64,000 nt of DNA. Source: Nonomuraea sp. PA05. Lineage in GTDB: Bacteria > Actinomycetota > Actinomycetes > Streptosporangiales > Streptosporangiaceae. Position 1 is the stretch's first letter, and the number at the start of each line of letters is the position of its first letter. The translations under genes and the position numbers were made by a program. The notes beneath the pieces were generated by a model, which saw only the letters and a program-made list of their open reading frames with translations, was not told the DNA's origin and searched no databases. Of the stretch, positions 1-10,298 are shown piece after piece. The DNA lies in assembly GCF_008086045.1 (NCBI RefSeq), contig NZ_VSEY01000003.1, positions 310,001 through 374,000 of the forward strand. Direction: 5' to 3'.

Positions 1-99
1 GAGATCGCCGTCGGCGGCGGGCTCGGCCGCCAGGACTACGCCTCGATCGCCACCCTGTGGGAGCAGTGGACCGGCCGCCCCATCTCGGAGAAGGAGTGA
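1..99 (+). CDS. 3' end of a truncated CDS, possibly a 3-hydroxyisobutyrate dehydrogenase-type oxidoreductase
   Basis: An open frame runs in from the left edge and stops at TGA 97-99, leaving 32 codons. The residues (GGGLGRQDYASIATLWEQW, then TGRPISEKE) resemble the C-terminal helix of the NAD-binding 6-phosphogluconate/3-hydroxyisobutyrate dehydrogenase family, where a G-x-D-x-[SA] pattern precedes the last helix. The stop is 2 bp before the next start, and the Shine-Dalgarno AAGGAG of the next gene lies inside this frame, so the two are probably co-transcribed. The family assignment rests on a short tail and is tentative. Confidence 0.45.
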   Translation, partial: EIAVGGGLGRQDYASIATLWEQWTGRPISEKE

Positions 100-101
100 G
101 C

Positions 102-1580
102 ATGACCTCGTACGACGTGATCGTGGTGGGCGGTGGCAACGCCGGCTTCTCCGCCGCCCACGCCGCGCGCGAGCGCGGAGCCCGCGTGCTGCTCCTGGAG
201 AAGGGCGCGGCCGACGAGGCGGGCGGCAACTCCTTCTACACGGCGGGCGCCTTCCGCTTCCCCTTCTCCGGCCTGGACGAGCTGCGGCCGCTGATCGAGC
301 AGGACCCCAGGCACGCCACGACCGACGTGCCGCCCTACACGGCCGAGGACTTCCTGGCCGACATGAAGCGGGTCACCGACGGCCGCTGCGACCCCGTGCT
401 CACCGACGTGCTGGTGGGCGACGCGGCGGAGGCGGTCAGGTGGCTGGCGGGCAAGGGGATCCGGTGGCGGCTGATGTACGAGCGGCAGGCCTACGAGTCG
501 GACGGGCACTGGCGCTTCTTCGGCGGCCTGGTCGTCGGCACGTCCGGCGGCGGGAAGGGGCTGATCGCCGGGCACACCGAGGCGGCGGTCGCGTCGGGCG
601 TCGAGATCCGGTACGGCGCGGCGGTCACCGCGCTGCCGCACGACGGGCGGCGGGTGACGGGCGTCGAGTACCGCGACGCGTCCGGCGCGTCCCACGAGGT
701 CACCGCGTCCGCGGTCGTGCTGGCGGCGGGCGGCTTCGAGGCCGACCCTGAGCGGCGGGCCCGGCACCTGGGGCCGGAGTGGCGGCGGGCCAAGATCCGC
801 GGCAACCCGCTGAACACCGGCGAGGTGCTCGACCTGGCGATCGCGGCGGGCGCGCAGCCGTACGGCGACTGGACCTCCTGCCACAGCACCGCCTGGGACG
901 CGAACGCCCCCGACGGCGGCGGCAACCGCACCCTGACCAACCAGCTCACCCGCCAGAGCTATCCGGTCGGCATCGTGGTCAACCGCGAGGGCCGCCGCTT
1001 CGTGGACGAGGGCGCCGACTACCGCAACTACACCTACGCCAAGTACGGCAGGGAGATCCTCCGCCAGCCGGGCGGCGTCGCCTTCCAGCTCTTCGACGCC
1101 GGGAGCAGGCCGCTGCTGCGGAGCGAGGAGTACGACTCGCACCCGATCACCGCCGCTCAGGCGGACACACTGGCGGAGCTGGCCGCCGCGCTGGGCATCG
1201 ACCCGGCCGGGCTGGAGGAGACCGTGGCGCGCTTCAACGCCTCGATCGACGCCGCGGTGCCGTTCGACCCGTCGGTCAAGGACGGCCGGGCGGCGGCCGT
1301 CCAGCCGCCCAAGTCGAACTGGGCGCTCGCGCTCGACGCGCCGCCCTACTACGGGTACGCGGTGACGTGCGGCATCACGTTCACGTTCGGCGGAGTGCGG
1401 GTGGACACCGACGCCCGCGTCCTCGACGGCGACGGCGCGCCGATCCCCGGCCTGTACGCGGCGGGCGAGCTGGTCGGCGGCCTGTTCTCCGGCAACTACC
1501 CGGGCGGCTCAGGGCTCACCTCCGGCACCGTCTTCGGCCGCCGCGCGGGCGTCCACGCGGCCGGAGCAGCCGATGTATGA
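102..1580 (+). CDS. tcuA: FAD-dependent tricarballylate dehydrogenase-like flavoprotein
   Basis: This 492-residue protein has an N-terminal dinucleotide-binding motif VGGGNAG (about residues 8-14) and the fumarate reductase/succinate dehydrogenase flavoprotein fold. GGNSFYTAGAFRF near residue 46 and SGNYPGGSGLTSG near the C-terminus are characteristic of TcuA, which oxidises tricarballylate to cis-aconitate with FAD. ATG 102 is chosen because AAGGAG lies just upstream; the open frame continues upstream only as overlap with the preceding gene. The 3' end overlaps the lactonase-like gene by 8 bp. No TcuB or transporter partner is visible, so the true substrate may be another unsaturated carboxylic or steroid-like compound. 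Confidence 0.75.
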   Translation: MTSYDVIVVGGGNAGFSAAHAARERGARVLLLEKGAADEAGGNSFYTAGAFRFPFSGLDELRPLIEQDPRHATTDVPPYTAEDFLADMKRVTDGRCDPVLTDVLVGDAAEAVRWLAGKGIRWRLMYERQAYESDGHWRFFGGLVVGTSGGGKGLIAGHTEAAVASGVEIRYGAAVTALPHDGRRVTGVEYRDASGASHEVTASAVVLAAGGFEADPERRARHLGPEWRRAKIRGNPLNTGEVLDLAIAAGAQPYGDWTSCHSTAWDANAPDGGGNRTLTNQLTRQSYPVGIVVNREGRRFVDEGADYRNYTYAKYGREILRQPGGVAFQLFDAGSRPLLRSEEYDSHPITAAQADTLAELAAALGIDPAGLEETVARFNASIDAAVPFDPSVKDGRAAAVQPPKSNWALALDAPPYYGYAVTCGITFTFGGVRVDTDARVLDGDGAPIPGLYAAGELVGGLFSGNYPGGSGLTSGTVFGRRAGVHAAGAADV

Positions 1581-2349
1581 GCTGTACGCCATTCGCTACG
1601 CGCATCGCGACGCGTCGGTGCGCGGCGAGCACTTCTACGGCCACGATCCGTGCGCCCTCGACCCCTACCCGATCGACTACTACGTCTGGGCGGCCGTCGG
1701 GGAGCACGGCGTGGTGCTGGTGGACGCGGGCTTCACCGAGGAGACCGCCGCGCGCCGCGGCAACCGCCACCACCTGCGCTCACCCGTGGACACCCTGGCC
1801 GCCCTGGGCGTGGAAGCCGCCGGAGTGGGCCACGTGGTGCTCACCCACCTGCACTACGACCACACCGGCCACCTGCGCGACTTCCCCGGCGCCAGGATCG
1901 TGCTGCAGCGGGCCGAGCTGGCGTTCTGGACCGGGCCGCACGCGCACCGCGGCGACCACCCGCACCTGGCCGAGCCCGGCGACATCGCCTACCTGGTGCG
2001 GGAGAACTTCACCGGCCGCGTGCGGCAGCTCGACGGCGACCACGAGCTGCTGCCGGGCCTGAGCGTGCACCACGTGGGCGGTCACACGCCCGGCATGCAG
2101 GTCGTCCGGGTGCGCACCGCGCGCGGGTACGCGGTCGTCGCCTCGGACGCCAGCCACTTCTACGCCAACATCGAGGCCGACCGGCCGTACGGCATCGTCA
2201 ACGACCTGCCGGCCATGTACGACGCCTTCGACCGGGTCCGTGAGCTGGCCGGCTCGCCGGAGCTGGTCGTGGCCGGGCACGACCCGCTCGTGCTGGAGCG
2301 CTATCCGGCCGTGCCGGGCCTGGAGGGTTACGCGGTGCGGGTGGCGTAG
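1573..2349 (+). CDS. N-acyl homoserine lactonase-family metallo-beta-lactamase-fold hydrolase
   Basis: This 258-residue protein has the dinuclear zinc motif HLHYDHTGH (about residues 93-101). A downstream metal histidine lies in VGGHTPG, a bridging aspartate in ASDASHF and a final histidine in AGHDP, so all expected ligands are present. Proteins of this fold hydrolyse lactone or thioester bonds; true quorum-quenching activity is not shown by sequence. It overlaps the TcuA-like gene by 8 bp, so the pair is translationally coupled and probably handles one small carboxylated or lactone substrate. No signal peptide is seen; cytoplasmic. Confidence 0.75.
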   Translation: MYELYAIRYAHRDASVRGEHFYGHDPCALDPYPIDYYVWAAVGEHGVVLVDAGFTEETAARRGNRHHLRSPVDTLAALGVEAAGVGHVVLTHLHYDHTGHLRDFPGARIVLQRAELAFWTGPHAHRGDHPHLAEPGDIAYLVRENFTGRVRQLDGDHELLPGLSVHHVGGHTPGMQVVRVRTARGYAVVASDASHFYANIEADRPYGIVNDLPAMYDAFDRVRELAGSPELVVAGHDPLVLERYPAVPGLEGYAVRVA

Positions 2350-2352
2350 GGG

Positions 2353-3339
2353 TTGTTGACCACACGTTCGAGTGTCGGCATCGTAGGGCGGGTGGCCGCT
2401 GATGAGACGCGTGACGGGGTCGAGCTGACCAACCTGGACCAGCCGCTGTTCGACGGCGCCGACGCGACCAAGCGCGACCTGGTCGACTACCTCGACGCCG
2501 TCAGCGACCGCATCGTCCCGGTGCTGCGTGACCGGCCGCTCTCGGTCGTCAGGGTGCGGCCGGGGCAGGCGCCGTTCATGCAGAAGAACCTGCCCAAGTA
2601 CGCCCCGGAGTGGGTGCGGTCGGTGTCGATGTGGGCGGAGGCGTCGCGCAGGCAGGTGACGTACGCGCTGTGCGACGACAGGCGGACGCTGCTGTGGTTC
2701 GCCAACCAGCGGGCGGTGGAGTACCACCCGGCACTGTTCGCCGGTGAGCACGCCACGCACCTGGTGCTCGACCTCGACCCGCCCGAGCACGACGACTCCT
2801 TCTCGCTGGCCGTGCGCGGCGCGCTGCTGGTCCGGCAGGCCCTCGATGACATGGGGCTGGCTGGGGCGGTCAAGACGAGCGGCGCCAAGGGGGTGCACGT
2901 GTTCGTGCCCGTGGTGCCGGGCACCGCCATGGACGACCTGGCGGCGGCCACCCGGGCGCTGGCCGCGCGGGCCGAGCGGCTCGACCCGGCGCTGGCGACC
3001 ACGGCGTTCATCAGGGAGGACCGCGAGGGCAAGGTGTTCCTCGACTCCACCAGGGCGGGCGGGGCCACCGTCGTCGCCGCCTACAGCCCTCGCATCAGGC
3101 CGGGCGTGCCGGTCTCCTTCCCGCTGGCGTGGTCGGAGCTCGACTCGGTGTCGCCGCGGGACTTCACGGTGCGGACCGCGCCGGGGTTGCTGAAGGACGC
3201 CGACCCGTGGGCCGGGCAGATGCCCGAGCCGCAGCGGCTGCCTGACGACCTCGTCGAGGAGGGGCACACGATCCCGGTCGCCCGCGTACAGGCGATGCAC
3301 GAGGGCAAGCGGCGGGCCCGCGCCCGCCGCGCGGAGTAA
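2353..3339 (+). CDS. LigD-type polymerase/primase domain protein (NHEJ PolDom), stand-alone
   Basis: The protein corresponds to the archaeo-eukaryotic primase-like polymerase domain of bacterial LigD. The catalytic pair is in LVLDLDPPE, the nucleotide-binding SGAKGVHVFVP motif follows, and the third acidic residue is in VFLDSTRAGGAT. Such domains add ribonucleotides or fill gaps at broken ends during non-homologous end joining with Ku. No ligase or phosphoesterase domain is fused and no ku lies nearby. The frame opens at TTG 2353, but GTG 2392 (VAADETRDG) is an equally plausible start because family homology begins near ELTNLDQPLF. It begins 3 bp after the lactonase stop. Confidence 0.75.
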   Translation: MLTTRSSVGIVGRVAADETRDGVELTNLDQPLFDGADATKRDLVDYLDAVSDRIVPVLRDRPLSVVRVRPGQAPFMQKNLPKYAPEWVRSVSMWAEASRRQVTYALCDDRRTLLWFANQRAVEYHPALFAGEHATHLVLDLDPPEHDDSFSLAVRGALLVRQALDDMGLAGAVKTSGAKGVHVFVPVVPGTAMDDLAAATRALAARAERLDPALATTAFIREDREGKVFLDSTRAGGATVVAAYSPRIRPGVPVSFPLAWSELDSVSPRDFTVRTAPGLLKDADPWAGQMPEPQRLPDDLVEEGHTIPVARVQAMHEGKRRARARRAE

Positions 3340-3458
3340 TGTCCGCAAATTGCCACATTAGTGGGTCTTCACGGTAGTTCGCCGACGGGTTACGTTCGGG
3401 CAGCGGTCGCTCGGGGGGAAGGGCCGCGTTCCCGTTCAGCCCATGGGGGGACACCCGC

Positions 3459-4955
3459 ATGCGAAGATTCGCCATCGTCCTGCTCACCGTACTCGCCTTA
3501 GCCCTGGCCATGGCTCCGCCCGCGCACGCTGGCGGGCTCGACGACGCCTTCGCCAAGGTGCTCGTCAAGAAGGTCAAGGGCGCCAACGTCAAGAAGCACC
3601 TGGACGCGTTCCAGGCCATCGCGAACGCCAACGGCGGCAACCGCGCCGCCGGCACGCCCGGCTACGACGCCTCCGTCGCCTACGTCGAGGGCAAGCTGCG
3701 CAGGGCCGGTTACAAGGTCACCCGCCAGCCGATCAACTTCGTCGAGAGCTGGAGCGAGAACAGCCCGCCCGTGCTCGACATCACCGCGCCCACCCCCAAG
3801 TCGTACGTGCCGGGCACCGACTTCGTCACCTTCCAGCCCTCCCCGCCCGGCGACGTGACCGCGCAGGTCCAGGGCGTGGACCTGACGCTGCCGCCGACCC
3901 CGGCGCCCAGCTCCACCAGCGGCTGCGAGGCCGCCGACTTCGCCGGCTTCGTCCCCGGCCGGATCGCGCTCGTCCAGCGCGGGACCTGCCCGTTCGTCAA
4001 CAAGGTGATGAACGCCGCCGAGGCCGGAGCCTCCGGGCTCATCGTCTTCAACGAGGGCCAGCCTGGCCGCACCGACCCGTTCCCGCTGGACATCGGCGAG
4101 TGGCGGGGCGGCATCCCCATGGTGTTCGCCAGCTTCGCCGTGGGCAACGAGCTGGCCGCCACGCCCGGCGCCACCGTCCGGCTCAAGGTCGACGCCAACC
4201 TCGTGCTCGGCACCAACGACAACGTGATCGCCGAGAGTCCCTTCGGTGACCCGCGCAACGTCGTCATGGTCGGCGCCCACCTCGACAGCGTGACCGAGGG
4301 GCCCGGCATCAACGACAACGGCTCCGGCAGCGCGGCGCTCCTGGAGATCGCGGAGGAGATGGCGTACGTCCCGGTCAAGAACAAGGTGCGCTTCGCGTTC
4401 TGGGCAGCCGAGGAGATCGGTCTGCTCGGGTCCGACCAGTACGTGGACGCCCTGTCGGAGGCGCAGCGCGACCGGATCAGGGTGTACCTGAACTTCGACA
4501 TGATCGCCTCGCCGAACTACGCGTACAAGCTGTACGACGGTGACGACTCCGACGGCGTCGGCTCGCCCGCCGGCCCGCCCGGATCGGCCCAGATCGAGGC
4601 GCAGCTCGCGGCGTTCTTCGGCTCCCGGTCGCTGCCGACCGTGGGCACCGACTTCGACGGCCGCTCCGACTACGGGGCGTTCATCGCCGTCGGCATCCCG
4701 TCCGGCGGCATCTTCACCGGTGCGGAGGGCATCAAGACGCCTGAGGAGGCGGCGCTGTTCGGCGGTACGGCCGGGGTGGCGTACGACGCCTGCTACCACC
4801 AGGCCTGCGACACCATCGCCAACATCAACGACACCGCGCTCGACGTGGACTCGGACGCGATCGCGGACTCGGTCGCCAGGTTCGCCTACAACCTGCGCGC
4901 CATCCCGCCCAGGACGGCGCCGCCGGCCGCCGCCTTGTCGGCCTCGGCCGAATAG
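3459..4955 (+). CDS. Secreted M28 family aminopeptidase with PA domain
   Basis: This 498-residue protein begins with a Sec signal peptide (RRFAIVLLTVLALALAMAPP, then AHAG). A protease-associated insert (about residues 110-230, including VQRGTCPFVNKV) is followed by the M28 zinc peptidase core. Metal and catalytic motifs are [27 protein letters not shown] and YHQACDT, the set seen in Streptomyces griseus-type aminopeptidase, which releases N-terminal hydrophobic residues. The sequence ends shortly after the core. Rich-medium peptide scavenging outside the cell is the likely role. Two further M28 genes follow on the other strand. Confidence 0.88.
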   Translation: MRRFAIVLLTVLALALAMAPPAHAGGLDDAFAKVLVKKVKGANVKKHLDAFQAIANANGGNRAAGTPGYDASVAYVEGKLRRAGYKVTRQPINFVESWSENSPPVLDITAPTPKSYVPGTDFVTFQPSPPGDVTAQVQGVDLTLPPTPAPSSTSGCEAADFAGFVPGRIALVQRGTCPFVNKVMNAAEAGASGLIVFNEGQPGRTDPFPLDIGEWRGGIPMVFASFAVGNELAATPGATVRLKVDANLVLGTNDNVIAESPFGDPRNVVMVGAHLDSVTEGPGINDNGSGSAALLEIAEEMAYVPVKNKVRFAFWAAEEIGLLGSDQYVDALSEAQRDRIRVYLNFDMIASPNYAYKLYDGDDSDGVGSPAGPPGSAQIEAQLAAFFGSRSLPTVGTDFDGRSDYGAFIAVGIPSGGIFTGAEGIKTPEEAALFGGTAGVAYDACYHQACDTIANINDTALDVDSDAIADSVARFAYNLRAIPPRTAPPAAALSASAE

Positions 4956-4965
4956 CGGGTCCTGA

Positions 4966-4994
4966 CCGGGTGGGCGGCGCGTCCGCCCACCCGG
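4966..4994. terminator. Bidirectional intrinsic-type hairpin between convergent M28 genes
   Basis: A perfect 12-bp inverted repeat, CCGGGTGGGCGG paired with CCGCCCACCCGG, encloses a 5-nt loop. It lies between the stops of two convergent peptidase genes, so it probably terminates both. A proper U-tract is absent, as is common in actinobacteria. Confidence 0.75.
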
Positions 4995-5001
4995 CCTCGT
5001 T

Positions 5002-6381
5002 CTAGCTGGTCGCGGGTGCCGGGTGGCTGACCGGGCTGCGATGCCCCTGCTCGTCCACCGCCCGCACGCCGAACTGGAAGTTGTCCTTCGACAATCCCTC
5101 CACCGTGTACGAGGTCACGTTCCCCACGAAGCGCGAGTGCGTCCACAACGGCTCGGTCGTGTCCCGCCAGACCACCTCATACCCCGAAATGTCGGGCTCG
5201 GGGTTGGCGTCCCACCGCAGGTCCGTGTCGTTGGTGAGCCGGCTCGTCACGATCGCCGCCCGCCCCGGCGAGCGCGGCGCGCGGGCCAGCGCCGCCAGCG
5301 CGGCCAGGTTCACCTGCGTCACCCGCGCCACGTAGTCGGTCTCGACGAACCGCAGCAGGTCGCCGTACTGGACGCCGTCCTCCACGCGCACGTCCTGGTG
5401 CTGGTGCCGGTAGTCCTCGTGCACCTCCGTGAAGCGCACCGCCGCGTACCCCTGTTGCAGGAACGGGATCTGGTCGCCGCCGCGCAGGTAGCGGTCCCTG
5501 CGGTAGTACAGCCGCGCGTCGAAGCGCGGCACGTACTGCGTGGCCGTCTCATGCACGAAGCGGGCGAGCTGCCGCGACACCCCGTCGTTCTCGCCGCCGA
5601 CCGACTGGCGGACGGCGGCCTGCGCCGGGGTCTCCGAGGTGGGCACCCCTTCGGAGAAGACCCGCACGGCCTTGGCGTCCCGGCCGTTCTCACCGTCGGC
5701 GCTGCCCACGATGTCGTTGGTGAACATGCCCTGGATGTCGACGTTGTTCTGCTTGGCCTGCTGGGCGAAGTGCGCGGCCCCGTACAGGCCCTGCTCCTCG
5801 CCCGCCACCGCCATGAACACCACGGTCGCGTCGAACGTGCGGGTCGCCATGACGCGGGCGGCCTCGATGGCGACCGCCACCCCCGAGGCGTCGTCGTCCG
5901 CGCCGGGGGCGTCGCAGGTGGCGTTCATGACGTCGGAGCAGCGGGAGTCGTAGTGGCCGCTGACCACGTACGTGCGGCCGGCGGAGGCGTCCTGGGTGCC
6001 GCGCAGCGTGGCGACCACGTTCGTGATCACCGTGGGGGCGGGGATGCGCGGCGAGACGGGCTGGACGAACGACTGCTTCTCCACCGTCATGCGCCCGCCG
6101 GAGGTGGCGGCGATCCTGGAGAACTCGTCGTAGATCCAGTCGCGGGCGGCGCCGATGCCGCGCACCGGGTCGTCCTGGCTGGACAGCGTGTGGCGGGTGC
6201 CGAAGGAGGCCAGCTCGGTGATGACGCGGCCCAGGTTGCGCGCGTCCACCTGCCGGACCATCTTCTCGATCTCCGCGTCGCGCGGCGCGCCCGCCTCGGC
6301 GGCGGGCGTCAGCACCCCGGCCAGCAGGGCGGCGGCGCAGAAGGGCAGGGCCGATTTACGGATGAGCGGTGTCAGTGCCAT
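5002..6381 (-). CDS. Secreted M28 family metallopeptidase with C-terminal fibronectin III-like domain
   Basis: This 459-residue protein starts with a signal peptide (LPFCAAALLAGVLTPAAEAG). The M28 core shows SGHYDSR, GADDDASGVAVA, AGEEQGLYG, NDIVGS and a late HEDYRHQHQD motif, which fit the zinc ligands and catalytic glutamate of the family. After about residue 375 comes a fibronectin type III-like segment (DLRWDANPEPDISGYEVVW and onward), often used for substrate or surface binding. It belongs to a different M28 branch from its two neighbours. ATG 6381 is taken because the signal peptide starts there. Confidence 0.85.
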   Translation of the reverse strand: MALTPLIRKSALPFCAAALLAGVLTPAAEAGAPRDAEIEKMVRQVDARNLGRVITELASFGTRHTLSSQDDPVRGIGAARDWIYDEFSRIAATSGGRMTVEKQSFVQPVSPRIPAPTVITNVVATLRGTQDASAGRTYVVSGHYDSRCSDVMNATCDAPGADDDASGVAVAIEAARVMATRTFDATVVFMAVAGEEQGLYGAAHFAQQAKQNNVDIQGMFTNDIVGSADGENGRDAKAVRVFSEGVPTSETPAQAAVRQSVGGENDGVSRQLARFVHETATQYVPRFDARLYYRRDRYLRGGDQIPFLQQGYAAVRFTEVHEDYRHQHQDVRVEDGVQYGDLLRFVETDYVARVTQVNLAALAALARAPRSPGRAAIVTSRLTNDTDLRWDANPEPDISGYEVVWRDTTEPLWTHSRFVGNVTSYTVEGLSKDNFQFGVRAVDEQGHRSPVSHPAPATS

Positions 6382-6402
6382 GACATTGCTCCACGAGGGA
6401 TG

Positions 6403-6433
6403 GCGGGCCGGACCTGTCGGAGGTCCGGCCCGC
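6403..6433 (-). terminator. Hairpin terminator after the third M28 gene
   Basis: A perfect 13-bp inverted repeat (GCGGGCCGGACCT with AGGTCCGGCCCGC, loop GTCGG) sits 14 bp past the stop of the minus-strand peptidase gene at 6448-7974. It would separate that gene from the next peptidase gene on the same strand. Confidence 0.75.
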
Positions 6434-6447
6434 GATGGTGAGGGGAG

Positions 6448-8693
<2,246 letters not shown>

Positions 8694-8735
8694 CGGCCCT
8701 CCCTCGACGCGTTCACTCACCTCTCATGAGACACG

Positions 8736-8750
8736 TTGACGTCGCGTCAA
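8736..8750. promoter_or_regulatory. Palindromic operator candidate TTGACG-N3-CGTCAA
   Basis: A perfect 6-bp inverted repeat with a 3-nt centre lies between the membrane protein gene and the LuxR-type gene. The left arm could also serve as a -35 box. The same half-sites recur at 63676-63691 in front of a luciferase-like gene. Confidence 0.4.
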
Positions 8751-8858
8751 GGTCAACCCGGAAATTGCAGAATCGGGATGACCCTCGATCATGAGGAACT
8801 GCGATCCCGCTCAACCCGTCCAAAGGAGGGGGCCGCGAAAGAAGAGGAAACCTATCGC

Positions 8859-9188
8859 GTGAAGATCAGTAATTCGATGAGCTCAATCGCGCTCGAATCA
8901 GTGCTCGTGCTCATACTGATTCCCGTTGCGGAAAAGGGGGAGGCCGTCCACCGATGCTGCCAGGCCCGGCCCTTCGCCGAGACGTTGACCGCACGTGAGA
9001 GGGAAGTCCTCGACCTGCTCGCCCGTGGCCAGGACAACCGGACCATCGCCCGTGCTCTCGTCGTGTCGGAGAAGACGGTGCGCAATCATGTCTCCAACAT
9101 CTTCCAGAAGCTGAGAGTCACCCGCCGGGCGGAGGCCGTCGCCCGCGCCAGGGACGCCGGTTTCGGAGCGGCGCGGGAGGCGGCCTGA
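8859..9188 (+). CDS. Short LuxR-type helix-turn-helix regulator
   Basis: The last 65 residues form a complete LuxR/GerE DNA-binding domain (LTAREREVLDLLARG, IARALVVSEKTVRNHVSNIF, RAEAVARARDAGFG). That ending is usual for large ATPase-type or response-regulator LuxR proteins, but no receiver or ATPase domain precedes it. The start is uncertain: GTG 8859 has GAGGAA 9 nt upstream, while ATG 8778 and TTG 8736 extend the frame without good Shine-Dalgarno sites. A strong AAAGGAGG at about 8821 has no start codon at the right distance. It is either a stand-alone HTH regulator or the remnant of a larger one. Confidence 0.65.
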   Translation: MKISNSMSSIALESVLVLILIPVAEKGEAVHRCCQARPFAETLTAREREVLDLLARGQDNRTIARALVVSEKTVRNHVSNIFQKLRVTRRAEAVARARDAGFGAAREAA

Positions 9189-9201
9189 GATCAGGGCGGG
9201 A

Positions 9202-9229
9202 GTGCGGCGCCGCCCGGGAGGCGCCGCAC
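9202..9229. terminator. Bidirectional hairpin between convergent genes
   Basis: A perfect 10-bp inverted repeat (GTGCGGCGCC with GGCGCCGCAC, 8-nt loop) lies between the LuxR-type gene and the convergent small gene at 9243-9647. Confidence 0.7.
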
Positions 9230-9242
9230 CCGTGGAGCACTG

Positions 9243-9647
9243 CTAGAGGTACCAGTCCAGGACGTCGGCGATCATGTTGGCCAGCTGCAGGTCGGCGCCC
9301 ATCCGCACCAGCCAGGTGACCAGCTCGGACTTCACCTTGATCACGCCTGCGTCGATGGCGGCGGCCAGTTGCCCGGCGTGGTCCCTGACGAAGTCGGCCG
9401 CCTGCGGGACCAGCGACTGCAGGATCCCCGCCAGGGCGGAGCCGCTCATCCGGAGGGCGAGGATCAGCACGCGCCGCTTCCACCCCTCCGTGTCGAGGCC
9501 GCCCTCCTGGGTCGTCGGCTCGCTGCCGGACAGGGCGGACTTCGCCCGCTCCAGTGCGCTCGCGTCGTCCTGAGCCGCCTGGCGGGCCCGCGCGATGAGG
9601 TCGTCGAGGTCTGCCACGGAAAGGCCGTGAATAGCGGTCTCGGTCAT
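9243..9647 (-). CDS. Small helical protein of unknown function
   Basis: About 134 residues, starting at ATG 9647 (MTETAIHGLSVADLDDLIARA) with AAAGGACC upstream. The sequence is predicted mostly helical, with an acidic first half and a hydrophobic amphipathic second half (ILALRMSGSALAGILQSLV, AADFVRDHAGQLAAAIDAG). There is no signal peptide and no recognised motif. The 5' leader holds a small inverted repeat (CGTGCC/GGCACG at 9674-9694) that could affect expression. It resembles small peptide-like or bacteriocin-type proteins only in size; I do not assign a role. Confidence 0.55.
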   Translation of the reverse strand: MTETAIHGLSVADLDDLIARARQAAQDDASALERAKSALSGSEPTTQEGGLDTEGWKRRVLILALRMSGSALAGILQSLVPQAADFVRDHAGQLAAAIDAGVIKVKSELVTWLVRMGADLQLANMIADVLDWYL

Positions 9648-9778
9648 TGTTCTGGTCCTTTCGGATTGTCGGTCGTGCCGCCTTTTCGGGCACGGCTCAA
9701 CAATGCCGGGAAAGGCCGTCGGGCCACCTGATGCACAGGTCCTGAATAAGTCCCGGGAATGACCCGCCGCCGAAATGG

Positions 9779-10213
9779 TCAGGCGCCGACCTCGTCGGCC
9801 AGCCGTTCCAGATAGGCCGCGAACCGCAGCCGGTCGTGCTCCTCCCAGGTGGCGGTCAGCTCGCCGAAGGCGTGCCGCTGCCATTCCCGAGCCCCTTCCA
9901 GCAGCGCCCGCCCGCTGTCGGTGAGCCGCAGCGCGGCGCGGCGGCGGTCGTGCTCGGAGGTGGCGCGGGCCAGGTAGCCGGCGTCCACGGCCTCCTTCAC
10001 CATGCGGCTGGCGCCGGAGTGGTCGAGCCCGAGCTGGTGCGCCACGGTGCCGACGGTCGCCTCCGTAGGGTCGGTCCGCACGGCCTCCACCACGAGGATG
10101 TGCTGCACGTGCCGGGCCTCGCCGGTGAGCGCCGCCGCCTGCCCGGCCCAGCGGCGCGACCAGAACCGCACCAGTCGGAACAGTGCGGGCCCGCCCTCGT
10201 CGAGATCGTTCAT
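9779..10213 (-). CDS. MarR family transcriptional regulator
   Basis: 144 residues with a winged-helix core: GTVAHQLGLDHSGASRMVKEA (recognition region), ARATSEHDRRRAALRLTDSG (wing with the DxRRxxLxLT signature) and dimerising helices at both ends. MarR proteins bind palindromic operators as dimers and are usually released by small phenolic or oxidant ligands. ATG 10213 is used because homology starts there; the longer frame runs through the intergenic operators. It diverges from a VOC protein gene and probably represses both itself and that gene. Confidence 0.85.
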   Translation of the reverse strand: MNDLDEGGPALFRLVRFWSRRWAGQAAALTGEARHVQHILVVEAVRTDPTEATVGTVAHQLGLDHSGASRMVKEAVDAGYLARATSEHDRRRAALRLTDSGRALLEGAREWQRHAFGELTATWEEHDRLRFAAYLERLADEVGA

Positions 10214-10237
10214 GCGCTCCAGCCTACGACGGATTGC

Positions 10238-10273
10238 ATGCGATACGCACATATGATTCCATGCGAATCGCAT
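10238..10273. promoter_or_regulatory. Paired palindromes, likely MarR operators
   Basis: Two related inverted repeats lie in the divergent promoter region: ATGCGATACGCAC at 10238-10250 (TGCG...CGCA arms) and the perfect ATGCGA-A-TCGCAT at 10261-10273. Their centres are 23 bp apart, about two helical turns, consistent with side-by-side binding of two MarR dimers. Confidence 0.6.
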
Positions 10274-10298
10274 ACATTCCGGAGAGGAAGGCATCGCC

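Noticed and set aside
36..1142. 368-codon minus-strand frame over the flavoprotein gene
   Set aside because: Shadow frame; the plus strand has an intact FAD motif and a Shine-Dalgarno.
1573..2349. Confident quorum-quenching AHL lactonase
   Set aside because: The zinc motif is shared by many lactonase-fold hydrolases, so only family level is claimed.
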